Assembly (NCBI GenBank): GCA_017434045.1
Contig: JAFRGA010000024.1
Span: 1 to 41,112 of the forward strand
Length of the DNA: 41,112 nt
Direction of reading: 5' to 3'
Origin: Eggerthellaceae bacterium
GTDB lineage: Bacteria; Actinomycetota; Coriobacteriia; Coriobacteriales; Eggerthellaceae
Numbering within the stretch: the stretch's first letter is position 1; each line of letters begins with the position of its first letter. Position numbers and translations under genes: made by a program. Below are positions 17,438-24,626 of the stretch, in pieces. Below the pieces are notes generated by a model that was not told where the DNA came from, did not search any database, and saw nothing but the letters and a program-made list of their open reading frames with translations.

Positions 17438-18541
17438 ATGCTTGCAGTGCTTTCGGGTGGTGGAACCGCAGGTCACATCAATCCTGCCCTCGCTTTGGCG
17501 GAGGTTTTGAAGGAGCGAGGCGTCGACGTGCGCTATGCAGGCACGCCCAACGGCGTTGAAGCACGGCTCGTGACGGAGGCCGGCTTACCTTTCACCCCAT
17601 TTGAAGCGTCGGGGTTCAACCGTAACCACCCGACGACCATCTTCAAGGGCGTGAGGCTCATCAACAAGAGCTCTGGAGCGGCGATACGCTGGTTTAAAGA
17701 GGTCAAGCCCGATGTGGTGGTGGCCTTTGGCGGATACGTATGCATACCCGTTGGACTTGCCGCCCAGCACCTAGGCGTGCCGCTCGTCCTTCACGAGCAG
17801 AACTCCGTGATGGGCATGGCGAACAAGTTCCTGTCGAGGCGCGCGACAGCCGTGTGCCTTACCTACGACCATGCGGCCTCGGCGGTTGAAGACAAGTCGA
17901 AAGTGACGGTCACGGGAAATCCCGTGCGCAAGGTTGTCTTCACCTCCACCCGGGAAGAAGGCAGGGCCTTGCTGGGCATTCCCGAAGATGCCAGGATGTT
18001 GTTGGTGACGGGGGGCAGTCTCGGTGCGCGTCATCTGAACCAAGCCATATGCGCCCTGAAAGACGAGCTGTTGTCGCGCGAGGATCTCTACGTCATCCAC
18101 GTGACGGGGCCGAAGGAACTCGACACGGTGACCGAGGCCTTGGCGCTCACGCCGGAGGAGGAAAAGCGCTGGAAGCTGGTCGGTTACACGAACCAGATGG
18201 GCGCCTGCATGGCTGCCGCCGACGCCATCGTCTCCCGAGCGGGCGCCACGTCGCTTGCCGAGATTTCCGCGCGTTTCATTCCCGCGTTGCTCGTGCCGTT
18301 CCCGTATGCTACGGAAGACCATCAGACGACGAACGCACGCGCGTACGTCGACGCCGGCTGCGCCTACATGATTGCCGACGCCGATGTGGAGACGGAGGAA
18401 TTTGCCGAGCTGGTGACGAGGCTGGTTGATGATGCCGACGTCCGCGCGTCCATGAGCAAGGCGGCGCGTGGCCAGAAGACGGCCGACGCAGCTGCCCTGT
18501 TGGCCGACATTGTGATGGATGCGGCTGCACGCAAGGCCTAG
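17438..18541 (+). CDS. murG: UDP-GlcNAc:lipid I N-acetylglucosaminyltransferase MurG
   Basis: Peripheral membrane GT-B (GT28) enzyme converting lipid I to lipid II; 367 aa. The N-terminus reads MLAVLSGGGTAGHINPALALAEVL with the glycine-rich acceptor loop. Later come VVAFGGYVCIPVGLAA, LVLHEQNSVMGMANKFLSR, LLVTGGSLGARHLNQA (second glycine loop), and SRAGATSLAEISA with PFPYATEDHQTTNA of the UDP-GlcNAc site. ATG 17438 has a strong GGAGGTG at 17422-17428. A 77-nt gap separates it from ftsW and a 193-nt gap follows before murC, so the cluster may be split into two transcripts here. Confidence 0.96.
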   Translation: MLAVLSGGGTAGHINPALALAEVLKERGVDVRYAGTPNGVEARLVTEAGLPFTPFEASGFNRNHPTTIFKGVRLINKSSGAAIRWFKEVKPDVVVAFGGYVCIPVGLAAQHLGVPLVLHEQNSVMGMANKFLSRRATAVCLTYDHAASAVEDKSKVTVTGNPVRKVVFTSTREEGRALLGIPEDARMLLVTGGSLGARHLNQAICALKDELLSREDLYVIHVTGPKELDTVTEALALTPEEEKRWKLVGYTNQMGACMAAADAIVSRAGATSLAEISARFIPALLVPFPYATEDHQTTNARAYVDAGCAYMIADADVETEEFAELVTRLVDDADVRASMSKAARGQKTADAAALLADIVMDAAARKA

Positions 18542-18618
18542 AGCGGCGTTCCCCTCGGTTTTTCATACGGTGTTTGCCCGCCAATGCGCGCTTCTGAAAA
18601 TGAAGTCTTAGCGACCCT

Positions 18619-18700
18619 GCGCTTTTTCTGCAAAACGTTTGAGGGCAGGTTTCGCATTCTCTGTGCTGTGTAGATGTGTGCCGCTTTCACATTCTATAAT
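18619..18700 (+). promoter_or_regulatory. Putative murC promoter with motif shared with mraZ
   Basis: TATAAT at 18695-18700 is a consensus -10 box 34 nt before the murC start; no good -35 is seen. Upstream at 18619-18639 lies a 21-bp segment ending in TGCAAAACGTT that matches 18 of 21 positions with 6741-6761 upstream of mraZ. The 193-nt murG-murC gap holds no gene. Confidence 0.55.
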
Positions 18701-18734
18701 TTTTCCGAGACGTTTATCGAGAGCAGAGGTACCC

Positions 18735-20156
18735 ATGGGCGATACATCCATTCAGTCAGTTCATTTCATCGGCATCGGCGGCGTGGGCATGAGCGGTATC
18801 GCACGCGTTGCCCATGACCAGGGGATGAAGGTTACCGGCTCCGACATGAAGGAGAGCCGCTACACCAAGCAGCTTAAAGACGCCGGCATCGATGTGGTGA
18901 CCGGAAGCCATAGCGCTCAGAACATACCTGGAAGCGGAGTTGACGACGGTCCCGATGTTGTGGTCGTGACAACGGCCGTCCTCGAAAACAACCCCGAGCT
19001 TAAAGCTGCAAAGGAGCGGGGCCTCACCATCTGGCACCGAGCTCAAATGCTCGCCCGTCTTGGCGAGGGACTCGATACCGTTGCCGTAGCTGGAACCCAT
19101 GGCAAGACGACCACCTCGTCGATGGTCGCCAGCGTCATGGATGCCATGGGCTACGATCCGACGTTCCTCATTGGGGGGATCGTGCGGCAATATGGATCGA
19201 ATGCCCATTCGGGGAAGGGTACCTACTATGTAGTCGAGGCCGATGAATCCGACAAGTCCTTCAGGTACCTGTCGCCTGCCGCCGTGTTGGTGACCAACAT
19301 CGAAGCCGACCATCTCGACCATTACCGTGATCTAGAGGAGATTTGCGAGAAGTTCGCCGCATTCATCGCATCGACGGCGCCGGGCGGCCCTGTCGTCGTA
19401 TGCGGGGAGGACAAGCTGCTCGTGAACGTGGCCAACTCCGTAGGGCGCCCGTTTCTGACCTATGGGTTCGGGGACGAATACGATATCTCGATTTCCAATT
19501 ACGAGGCTCATGGCGTCAGCAGCGACTTCACGCTCAAGCTCCCGAACGGGCAGATCGTCAGGTCCTGCGTGCCGCAGAATCCCGGTCGCCACAACGTGCT
19601 GAATGCGGCCGGCGCTATCGGCCTCATCGACGCCCTCGGCCTTCCGGCTGCAGAGGCAGCTGAGGCCATGCGCGCGTTTGGCGGCGTCAAGCGGCGCTTC
19701 GACCTGGTTGAGGAAATCGGGGGGATTACGATCGTCGACGATTACGCGCATCATCCCACCGAGATCGCGGCCACGATCCGCGCTGCTTCCCAGCTGGGTT
19801 TCCGCAACGTGCACGTGCTCTTCCAGCCCCATAGGTATTCTCGTGCGCCGTTGTTCTGCGATATCTTGCGTGACGAGTTCGGGTCGGCGTTCGACGCCGC
19901 CGATACCGTGACGTTCATGGACGTCTTCTCGGCGGGGGAGACGCCGGTGCCCGGTGTTTCCGGAAAGACGTTCTTGCAGGTAGTGTTGGACCATGAAGGG
20001 CACCCCCCTGCCTATTACGTTCCGCGACGCATCGACGTGGTGCCCCATATTGCGGGAATCGCGCAACCGGGCGACATCGTCATCACCATGGGAGCAGGTG
20101 ACGTGACGGCAATCGGCGCTCAATTGGCCGATTACCTGAGGGCCAGGGAGTCTTAG
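18735..20156 (+). CDS. murC: UDP-MurNAc:L-alanine ligase MurC
   Basis: First stem-peptide ligase, adding L-Ala to UDP-MurNAc; 473 aa. The N-terminus VHFIGIGGVGMSGIARVAHDQG and SDMKESRYTKQL give the UDP-binding Rossmann motif. The P-loop is VAGTHGKTTTSSMVASVM (the GTHGKT form typical of MurC), followed by VVEADESDKSF, NIEADHLDHY and VDDYAHHPTEIAATI. The start is ATG 18735 with AGAGG upstream; longer readings lack support. murC directly abuts ftsQ, which starts at the next base after its stop. Confidence 0.96.
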   Translation: MGDTSIQSVHFIGIGGVGMSGIARVAHDQGMKVTGSDMKESRYTKQLKDAGIDVVTGSHSAQNIPGSGVDDGPDVVVVTTAVLENNPELKAAKERGLTIWHRAQMLARLGEGLDTVAVAGTHGKTTTSSMVASVMDAMGYDPTFLIGGIVRQYGSNAHSGKGTYYVVEADESDKSFRYLSPAAVLVTNIEADHLDHYRDLEEICEKFAAFIASTAPGGPVVVCGEDKLLVNVANSVGRPFLTYGFGDEYDISISNYEAHGVSSDFTLKLPNGQIVRSCVPQNPGRHNVLNAAGAIGLIDALGLPAAEAAEAMRAFGGVKRRFDLVEEIGGITIVDDYAHHPTEIAATIRAASQLGFRNVHVLFQPHRYSRAPLFCDILRDEFGSAFDAADTVTFMDVFSAGETPVPGVSGKTFLQVVLDHEGHPPAYYVPRRIDVVPHIAGIAQPGDIVITMGAGDVTAIGAQLADYLRARES

Positions 20157-21356
20157 TTGGCCGATCGTCGCGACATACGTTCACGCACGACGCAGAGGAA
20201 CCCTTCGCACACCGATATGAGCACGCATCGTAGTCGTATGGCTGATACACCGAACGATCGAAATGCGAGGCGCACGGAAGGTGCCGGTCACTCTTCGGGG
20301 AGGTATTCCTACAAGACGTCTCAGCATTCTGCGGCGCGTTCTTCCACGCGGGGCACCGCTGCGGGTCGTGCTGCGCAGAGGTCCTTAAGGCGATCTTCCC
20401 GTGAGGCGATGCTGCAGGATGTCCCTGAGGTTGGGAAAACTGCAGGCAAGGTTAAGCCAGAGCCCGAGGAGATGCGTCCTGTACCCGAGGACGCCCAAGA
20501 GCAGCCTCAGGAGCAGCCAGAGCTTGTTTCGACGAGTGTCGGCGCAATTCGCCGCCAGGAGCGGGCCAAGAGATTGAAGCGCTCGTCACGCCGTTACCTC
20601 ATGAAGTTCATCGTGGCGATTGGAGTCATCGTTGCGCTTGTCGCCGGATGGGCTGCGCTGTACAACTCGCCTGCTTTCAGCATTTCGAGCGTGCAGGTCA
20701 ACGGCGTCGAGCATCTGACAAGCGACGAGATGACCCAACTTGCAGCCGTGCCCTCCGACACGACGCTCCTAAGAGTTGATACCGACACGATTGCGGCTCG
20801 CGTCAAGCAGAGCTCATGGGTCAAGGACGTGCAGATCAATCGTGTGTTTCCCAGCACGCTTGAGATAAACGTAACCGAGCGGCCCGTTCTTGCGGTTGTC
20901 GAGATGCCCAACAAGTCAGGGACGTCGACGAAACGCTGGGCAATAGCCGATGACCGCATGTGGCTCATGCCCATACCCGATGAGGATACCGAGGCAGCTC
21001 AGACAACGAGTGCGAAGATTTACGAAGATGCCAACAATGTGGTCCAAATCGTCGACTTGCCCTATGGGACAGGGGCGCAAATAGGCCAGATCTGCGAGGA
21101 TGATACCGTCAACAATGCGCTGTCCATTCTGCAGGAGATGACGACTGAGCTGTCTGGCCAAGTGGTGAAGATTTCAGCAGCCAGCATAGCGGAAACGTCC
21201 CTCTATCTGGAGAACGGCGTTGAAATAGCCTTCGGTTCAGCCGAGGATATCCGCGACAAGGAGCGCACCATCCTCAAGATCATGGAGGAACATCCCGACG
21301 GGGTAACCTATATCAATGTGCGCATCGTCGAAAATCCCACGTGGAGATCGCTTTAA
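20157..21356 (+). CDS. ftsQ: Cell division protein FtsQ/DivIB
   Basis: Bitopic divisome protein; 399 aa. A long hydrophilic, Arg/Ser-rich cytoplasmic tail of about 145 residues is followed by one membrane helix (FIVAIGVIVALVAGWAALY). The POTRA domain then begins FSISSVQVNGVEHLTSDEM, with WVKDVQINRVFPSTLEINVTERPVLAVVE and a beta-domain to the end. The TTG at 20157 is chosen because GGGAG (20146-20150) lies 6 nt upstream and it directly follows the murC stop; ATGs at 20218 and 20239 are alternatives without ribosome sites. It is the last gene of the cluster; ftsA and ftsZ do not follow. The long tail is unusual and could be a cytoplasmic docking segment (inference). Confidence 0.9.
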   Translation: MADRRDIRSRTTQRNPSHTDMSTHRSRMADTPNDRNARRTEGAGHSSGRYSYKTSQHSAARSSTRGTAAGRAAQRSLRRSSREAMLQDVPEVGKTAGKVKPEPEEMRPVPEDAQEQPQEQPELVSTSVGAIRRQERAKRLKRSSRRYLMKFIVAIGVIVALVAGWAALYNSPAFSISSVQVNGVEHLTSDEMTQLAAVPSDTTLLRVDTDTIAARVKQSSWVKDVQINRVFPSTLEINVTERPVLAVVEMPNKSGTSTKRWAIADDRMWLMPIPDEDTEAAQTTSAKIYEDANNVVQIVDLPYGTGAQIGQICEDDTVNNALSILQEMTTELSGQVVKISAASIAETSLYLENGVEIAFGSAEDIRDKERTILKIMEEHPDGVTYINVRIVENPTWRSL

Positions 21357-21521
21357 AGCGGCAACGCGCTTTGCAATCACATTGCGTCGAAGAAACTGCA
21401 TGCAGGCTCAGAGATGCCTTTAGACGGATACTTCGCATTTCGGGCCGACGGAGTGAATCGCTGACGTTCATAAGGTACAATCCAGTTGATTGAGCCTTCT
21501 TTCAGATTGGATGCCGAACCC

Positions 21522-22403
21522 ATGGAATACGCACGCTACAATCAAAACGACGAGAGACTGCTCGAGCTTGCCGAGCTGCCGCTGGAGAACGGCATAGCCC
21601 TGGCCATGCGTACAACGGGCTATTCTCAGCAAGATGATGAGATCGTCGAGCTTTCCATCGTGGACTTATCGGGAAACGAGCTCTTCTCGAAACGCGTGCG
21701 GCCCCAGAACGTCGAATCGTGGGAGCCCTCTTCCGCTTCGGGAGGCATCGCACCCGGCGATGTCGAGGATCTGCCCGAGCTCTATCAGTTCGAAGATGAA
21801 ATCATGGCATTGTTCGAGAAGGCCGACATCGTCGTCTGCGAGCACCTGGATTTCGCGCGCACGCTCATCGAAGGGAGCTGGATTGCGCTGCCGGCTTTCG
21901 AAGGCTTCGATTTGTGTGAGGAGTTCAGGCTTTCTCATTGTGCGGCAGACTATCCCGACGAGCCGGCCTCAGCCGTAGCATTCAACGACATCGCCGACTA
22001 TTACGACGTTGATAACGATGCGGCTGGCGCCGTGAGCGAAGAGGGCGGCGATAGGGCGAGCAGCCAGGTCATAGGCGAAGCGAAGACCGTGGCTGCATGC
22101 TATCGGCGTTTCGTGGAGGAGCAAATTGCAACACGGGACGGGAAAGGTGCGGAGTATTGGGAGGAGCGCGAACGGCGTCTGGCTGAGGAAGCTGAGCGTG
22201 ATGCGAGCGTCGATGCCGTCGCGAAGCTGCGGGAGAAACGCCTCAACCAGATGAATGGACTGCTGTGGATATCCGGCGCAATCATTTTCATATCGCTTGT
22301 AATCCAGCTGAATCAGCGGGGTTGGGATGTGGGATTCATGGTTATCGCTGGCGCAGTTGCCGTCTTCTGCCTCATTCGGGGCATTGCCAATTTCAGGAAA
22401 TGA
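21522..22403 (+). CDS. Membrane-anchored DEDDh exonuclease-like protein, catalytic residues lost
   Basis: 293 aa, no firm family name. Residues about 23-190 resemble a DnaQ/PolC-type 3'-5' exonuclease fold: IALAMRTTGYSQQDDEIVELSIVDLSGNELF parallels the DxExTG strand, DIVVCEHLDFARTLI parallels VVAHNxxFDxxFL, and SSQVIGEAKTVAACYRRF parallels the last HxxxxD helix. The catalytic acids are not conserved: the DTETTG segment reads AMRTTG, the FD aspartate is Ala, and the HxxxxD segment lacks its His and Asp. A charged coiled-coil stretch (EYWEERERRLAEEAERDASVDAVAKLREKR) follows, then two membrane helices (LLWISGAIIFISLVIQL and VGFMVIAGAVAVFCLIRGIA). The start is uncertain: ATG 21522 has no good ribosome site and a TTG at 21486 is an alternative. 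A role as a non-catalytic binding protein at the membrane is inference. Confidence 0.65.
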   Translation: MEYARYNQNDERLLELAELPLENGIALAMRTTGYSQQDDEIVELSIVDLSGNELFSKRVRPQNVESWEPSSASGGIAPGDVEDLPELYQFEDEIMALFEKADIVVCEHLDFARTLIEGSWIALPAFEGFDLCEEFRLSHCAADYPDEPASAVAFNDIADYYDVDNDAAGAVSEEGGDRASSQVIGEAKTVAACYRRFVEEQIATRDGKGAEYWEERERRLAEEAERDASVDAVAKLREKRLNQMNGLLWISGAIIFISLVIQLNQRGWDVGFMVIAGAVAVFCLIRGIANFRK

Positions 22404-22436
22404 CACCGATGAAACCTATGCAGGAAAGGTCTGAGG

Positions 22437-22961
22437 ATGAGGTTGTTCATAGCTGCCGAGCTGCCTGCGGAAATGCTCGAAGCTTTAGCTGAGACGTCGG
22501 CGCTTTTGCGCGGTAGCGTTCGAGGGCGCTACGTTGCGCCCGATTCCTTTCACGTGACGCTTGCCTTCCTCGGCGATGTCGAGAGCCGATGTATTGATGA
22601 TATCGCGTGCGCGATAGATAGTTCTTGCGGAAACCTTCACGCAGCTGAAGCGGTGTTTGGAGCACTGGGCAGTTTCGGCCGTCGGTCATCGGCGACGCTT
22701 TGGCAGGGGTTCGAAGACCCCGGCGTCATGCCGGAAGCAGCTGAGGAACTGCGCGCAGAGCTTGGTGCTCGTGGTTATTCGTTCGATGCCAAGAAATTCA
22801 TAGCGCACGTTACGCTCATGCGGTCGGCCAACATTTCGAGCGGGAATCTGCCTACGCCGGTGCACGCGCGGGGGGATGTGGATTCTATCGTCTTGTTCCA
22901 TTCGGACCTTTCGGGTCCTCGACCCGTCTACGAGCCTCTCCACTGCTTGAGGCTCTTGTAA
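22437..22961 (+). CDS. thpR: RNA 2',3'-cyclic phosphodiesterase (2H family)
   Basis: Member of the 2H phosphoesterase / LigT family, which opens 2',3'-cyclic phosphates and joins tRNA halves through 2'-5' bonds in vitro; 174 aa, normal length. Both HxTx motifs are present: HVTL at 39-42 in DSFHVTLAFLGDV and HVTL at 124-127 in KKFIAHVTLMRS. The N-terminus MRLFIAAELPAEM is the family start. GGAAAGG lies upstream of ATG 22437. It follows the exonuclease-like gene by 33 nt and probably shares its transcript, so both may act on nucleic acid. Cytosolic; the biological substrate in bacteria is unsettled. Confidence 0.92.
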   Translation: MRLFIAAELPAEMLEALAETSALLRGSVRGRYVAPDSFHVTLAFLGDVESRCIDDIACAIDSSCGNLHAAEAVFGALGSFGRRSSATLWQGFEDPGVMPEAAEELRAELGARGYSFDAKKFIAHVTLMRSANISSGNLPTPVHARGDVDSIVLFHSDLSGPRPVYEPLHCLRLL

Positions 22962-23012
22962 GCGGGGATGACATGCATTTTTCGCGAAGGCGCATTTTTC
23001 GAGCTATTCAAC

Positions 23013-23041
23013 TTGCGCGCAGAGCTAACAACCCCTAAAAT
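23013..23041 (+). promoter_or_regulatory. tRNA-His promoter
   Basis: TTGCGC (23013-23018) and TAAAAT (23036-23041) with a 17-nt spacer, about 20 nt before the tRNA-His 5' end. Spacing and position fit a vegetative sigma factor promoter. Confidence 0.6.
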
Positions 23042-23061
23042 ATCGGCTTGCGCTTGCAGAT

Positions 23062-23139
23062 GGTGGGTGTGGCCTAGTTGGCTAAGGCGCCAGATTGTGG
23101 CTCTGGAGATCGAGGGTTCGAGTCCCTTCACCCACCCCA
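23062..23139 (+). tRNA. tRNA-His (GTG)
   Basis: Full cloverleaf. Acceptor GTGGGTG pairs with CACCCAC; the D-arm is GCC/GGC with a normal GG-containing loop; anticodon stem CCAGA/TCTGG holds loop TTGTGGC with anticodon GTG; the T-arm loop is TTCGAGT. The extra G(-1) at 23062 and the discriminator C73 (23136) are the hallmarks of bacterial tRNA-His, and CCA is encoded at 23137-23139. Confidence 0.97.
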
Positions 23140-23173
23140 GCGCGCGAGAATATAAAACTCGTTTGGAAATTGC

Positions 23174-23202
23174 TTGCAAACGGTTTCCACTTCGCGTAAT
23201 AT
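23174..23202 (+). promoter_or_regulatory. tRNA-Lys promoter
   Basis: TTGCAA (23174-23179) and TAATAT (23197-23202) with a 17-nt spacer, 32 nt before tRNA-Lys. This suggests tRNA-Lys is transcribed separately from tRNA-His. Confidence 0.65.
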
Positions 23203-23234
23203 ATTCGAGCGCTTTGCGCGTACATATTTACCAT

Positions 23235-23310
23235 GGACCGGTAGCTTAGTTGGTAGAGCAGGGGACTCTTAATCCCAAGGTCCGGGGTTCGAGTCCCCGC
23301 CGGTCCACCA
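23235..23310 (+). tRNA. tRNA-Lys (CTT)
   Basis: Acceptor GGACCGG pairs with CCGGTCC; D-arm GCTTAGTTGGTAGAGC; anticodon loop CTCTTAA with anticodon CTT; T-arm CGGGG-TTCGAGT-CCCCG; discriminator A and encoded CCA. The outermost anticodon-stem pair is a G-A mismatch, the rest pairs. The 3' end (from 23300) starts a 70-bp sequence duplicated 217 bp downstream. Confidence 0.96.
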
Positions 23311-23369
23311 TCTGAATTCAAATCGCCCTGTCGGGCGATTTTTCATTCGCACGCTGTGCGCCGTCCATG
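23300..23369 (+). repeat. 70-bp direct repeat, copy 1 (tRNA-Lys 3' end plus terminator)
   Basis: Copy 1 covers the last 11 nt of tRNA-Lys, the adjacent terminator and 24 nt beyond. Copy 2 lies at 23517-23586 with 68 of 70 positions identical. Duplication of a tRNA 3' end is the usual scar of tRNA-targeted integration, though only 11 nt are tRNA and no integrase is nearby; simple duplication is possible. Confidence 0.85.
23318..23343 (+). terminator. tRNA-Lys intrinsic terminator
   Basis: AAATCGCCC, a TGTC loop, then GGGCGATTTTT: an 8-9 bp stem followed by a T-run directly after tRNA-Lys. The same structure recurs in the second copy of the 70-bp repeat (near 23535-23560). Confidence 0.85.
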
Positions 23370-23457
23370 CGCCCCATCTTGGCTTTCAAGCCTTCGCTCG
23401 TGTACCGAAGTACACTTCGCTCGTCTTTCAAGCCAATTTGGAACACCTGGACGGCGC
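23358..23457. repeat. Nested 100-nt palindrome
   Basis: Three arm pairs nest symmetrically: GCGCCGTCCA (23358-23367) with 23448-23457, TTGGCTT (23379-23385) with AAGCCAA (23430-23436), and GTGTAC (23400-23405) with GTACAC (23410-23415) around a CGAA loop. The left arm lies partly in copy 1 of the 70-bp repeat. A large hairpin RNA or a MITE-like sequence are both possible. Confidence 0.65.
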
Positions 23458-23516
23458 TCGCTCCATTGCCTGTCAGACAATTCTTCAGAATTGGGTAAAG
23501 GGGCGTTTTCATTTCA

Positions 23517-23586
23517 CCGGTCCACCATCTGAATTCAAATCGCCCTGTCGGGCGATTTTTCATCTGCACGCTGTGCGCCGTCCATG
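23517..23586 (+). repeat. 70-bp direct repeat, copy 2
   Basis: Second copy of 23300-23369 with two adjacent mismatches. It restores the tRNA 3' end and terminator without the rest of a tRNA gene, as an attachment-site duplicate would. Confidence 0.85.
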
Positions 23587-23717
23587 TGTCCCGCATGAAG
23601 GCGATTTCGTGCATCAACCTACCTTCGGAAGCCGTTTTGCGACATCAGCCCATCCTTGGAAGCACTTTTACCTCGTCAGCCCGCCCTTTGAGGGGCTAGG
23701 CAACTCCACAAAAGCCT

Positions 23718-23781
23718 TTCGAAGGGTAGGTCTGCGGCGCGAAGGCCGCTTCGAAGGGCAGGTCTGTGGCGCGAAGGCCGC
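23718..23781. repeat. 32-bp tandem repeat, two copies
   Basis: Two adjacent 32-bp units (23718-23749 and 23750-23781) differing at 2 positions; each starts TTCGAAGGG and ends GCGAAGGCCGC. No coding role is seen. Confidence 0.85.
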
Positions 23782-23824
23782 TACATGGTTAGGTCGATGT
23801 CATGAGTGTCGTTCCGAGAGCAGG

Positions 23825-24072
23825 TGGCAAAAATTCGGTTCGGTGCGATTCAGGTCTATTCGTCGACTTTGGTGACAAAAATTTTCGGTTCGGTGCGATT
23901 GTGCGCAAACCTTGAAGGGAGAGGTCAAAAGTGTGACTCTGTGAACTGGATTATTGCCGAGCGAAAAACCTGAAATGTCGAACTGGATGGAGAGAATCGT
24001 ACCGAACCGAAAATTTTTGTCATCGGACCGTCCGATTTCCCCAAAATCGTACCGAACCGAAAAATATTGTCA
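23825..24072. repeat. Symmetric array of four ~28-bp repeats (two direct, two inverted)
   Basis: Forward copies end at 23850 and 23900; inverted copies begin at 23995 and 24045. Both pairs have a 50-bp period with 22-bp spacers. The shared core is AAAATT(TT) followed by CGGTTCGGTnCGATT. The whole makes a 248-bp element with doubled terminal inverted repeats around a 94-bp centre. No open frame fits inside. It looks like a MITE or paired protein-binding sites; it is too short-spaced and too symmetric for CRISPR. Confidence 0.85.
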
Positions 24073-24153
24073 GAGAGTTCGCAGGGGTCAAAGTGCTTGG
24101 TCCTTTAACGCAATTGCCTGCATTTCAAAAATCCTTATCGTGGACAGCAGGGT

Positions 24154-24293
24154 AGAGCGAGCTTAAGCCCGAGGAGCTGAGAAATCCACTTCCTGGCCTG
24201 GCCTAGCCGTAATAGCAAGTTTGCTGAGACGGTTCGAGCGTTCGGGAACGAGCTAGGGCTTGCTCTCGTAGAGAGCAGGAGAAATCGAATTTC
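24154..24293 (+). ncRNA. Candidate structured RNA
   Basis: A closing helix joins AGAGC (24154-24158) plus AAGCCC (24165-24170) to GGGCTTGCTCT (24256-24266). Inside are hairpins at 24207-24232 (CCGT/ACGG and AGCA/TGCT) and 24239-24250 (CGTTC/GAACG). Hairpins at 24262-24276 (GCTCTC/GAGAGC, exclusive with the closing helix) and 24281-24293 (GAAAT/ATTTC) follow. No match to tmRNA, RNase P, SRP or 6S RNA was recognised. The fold was made by eye and strand is assumed. Confidence 0.3.
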
Positions 24294-24626
24294 GCCCCTG
24301 TATAATTCCTGACATCGAGCGATACCCTGCCGCCTTCGACAAGGGCGAACGATCGAGAAGACGGTGCGTACAGCAACTGCGTGTACGTTACAGCTCATTG
24401 TGTCAGTGGGATTCCAAAGCATAATCCCAGACGAGAGCGCGACATCGCAGATTCCACAGGCACAAGCTTAATTATTCAAAACTACGAGGACAAGCCGCTA
24501 TGCATTTTTCACCTGGTATTATGCGAGACGTGCGAACCTCCGTGAACTGCAACGCGTGTACTATGGGGAGGCATGATGGTGCTGCTCATATTCAGCGAAT
24601 GAAGTGGTATCATACACTAATTGCGT

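Larger units (their letters stand above)
23587..24626. other. Non-coding island between tRNA-Lys and tRNA-Arg
   Basis: About 1 kb with no credible gene. Open frames here lack ribosome sites and recognisable domains. It contains the 32-bp tandem repeat, the four-copy 28-bp repeat array and the folded stretch at 24154-24293. From 24300 to 24600 I see only a TATAAT at 24301-24306 and a small hairpin (CGTACA/TGTACG near 24366-24386). Confidence 0.6.

Noticed and set aside
23438..23875. 145-codon open frame on the plus strand across the repeats
   Set aside because: It spans the duplicated terminator and the tandem repeat, has no ribosome site and an arbitrary composition.
23825..24072. CRISPR array
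   Set aside because: Only four repeats, two in each orientation, with 22-bp spacers; no leader and no cas genes nearby.
24135..24422. 95-codon open frame on the minus strand in the tRNA island
   Set aside because: No ribosome site, no recognisable domain, and it overlaps the palindromic, RNA-like stretch.
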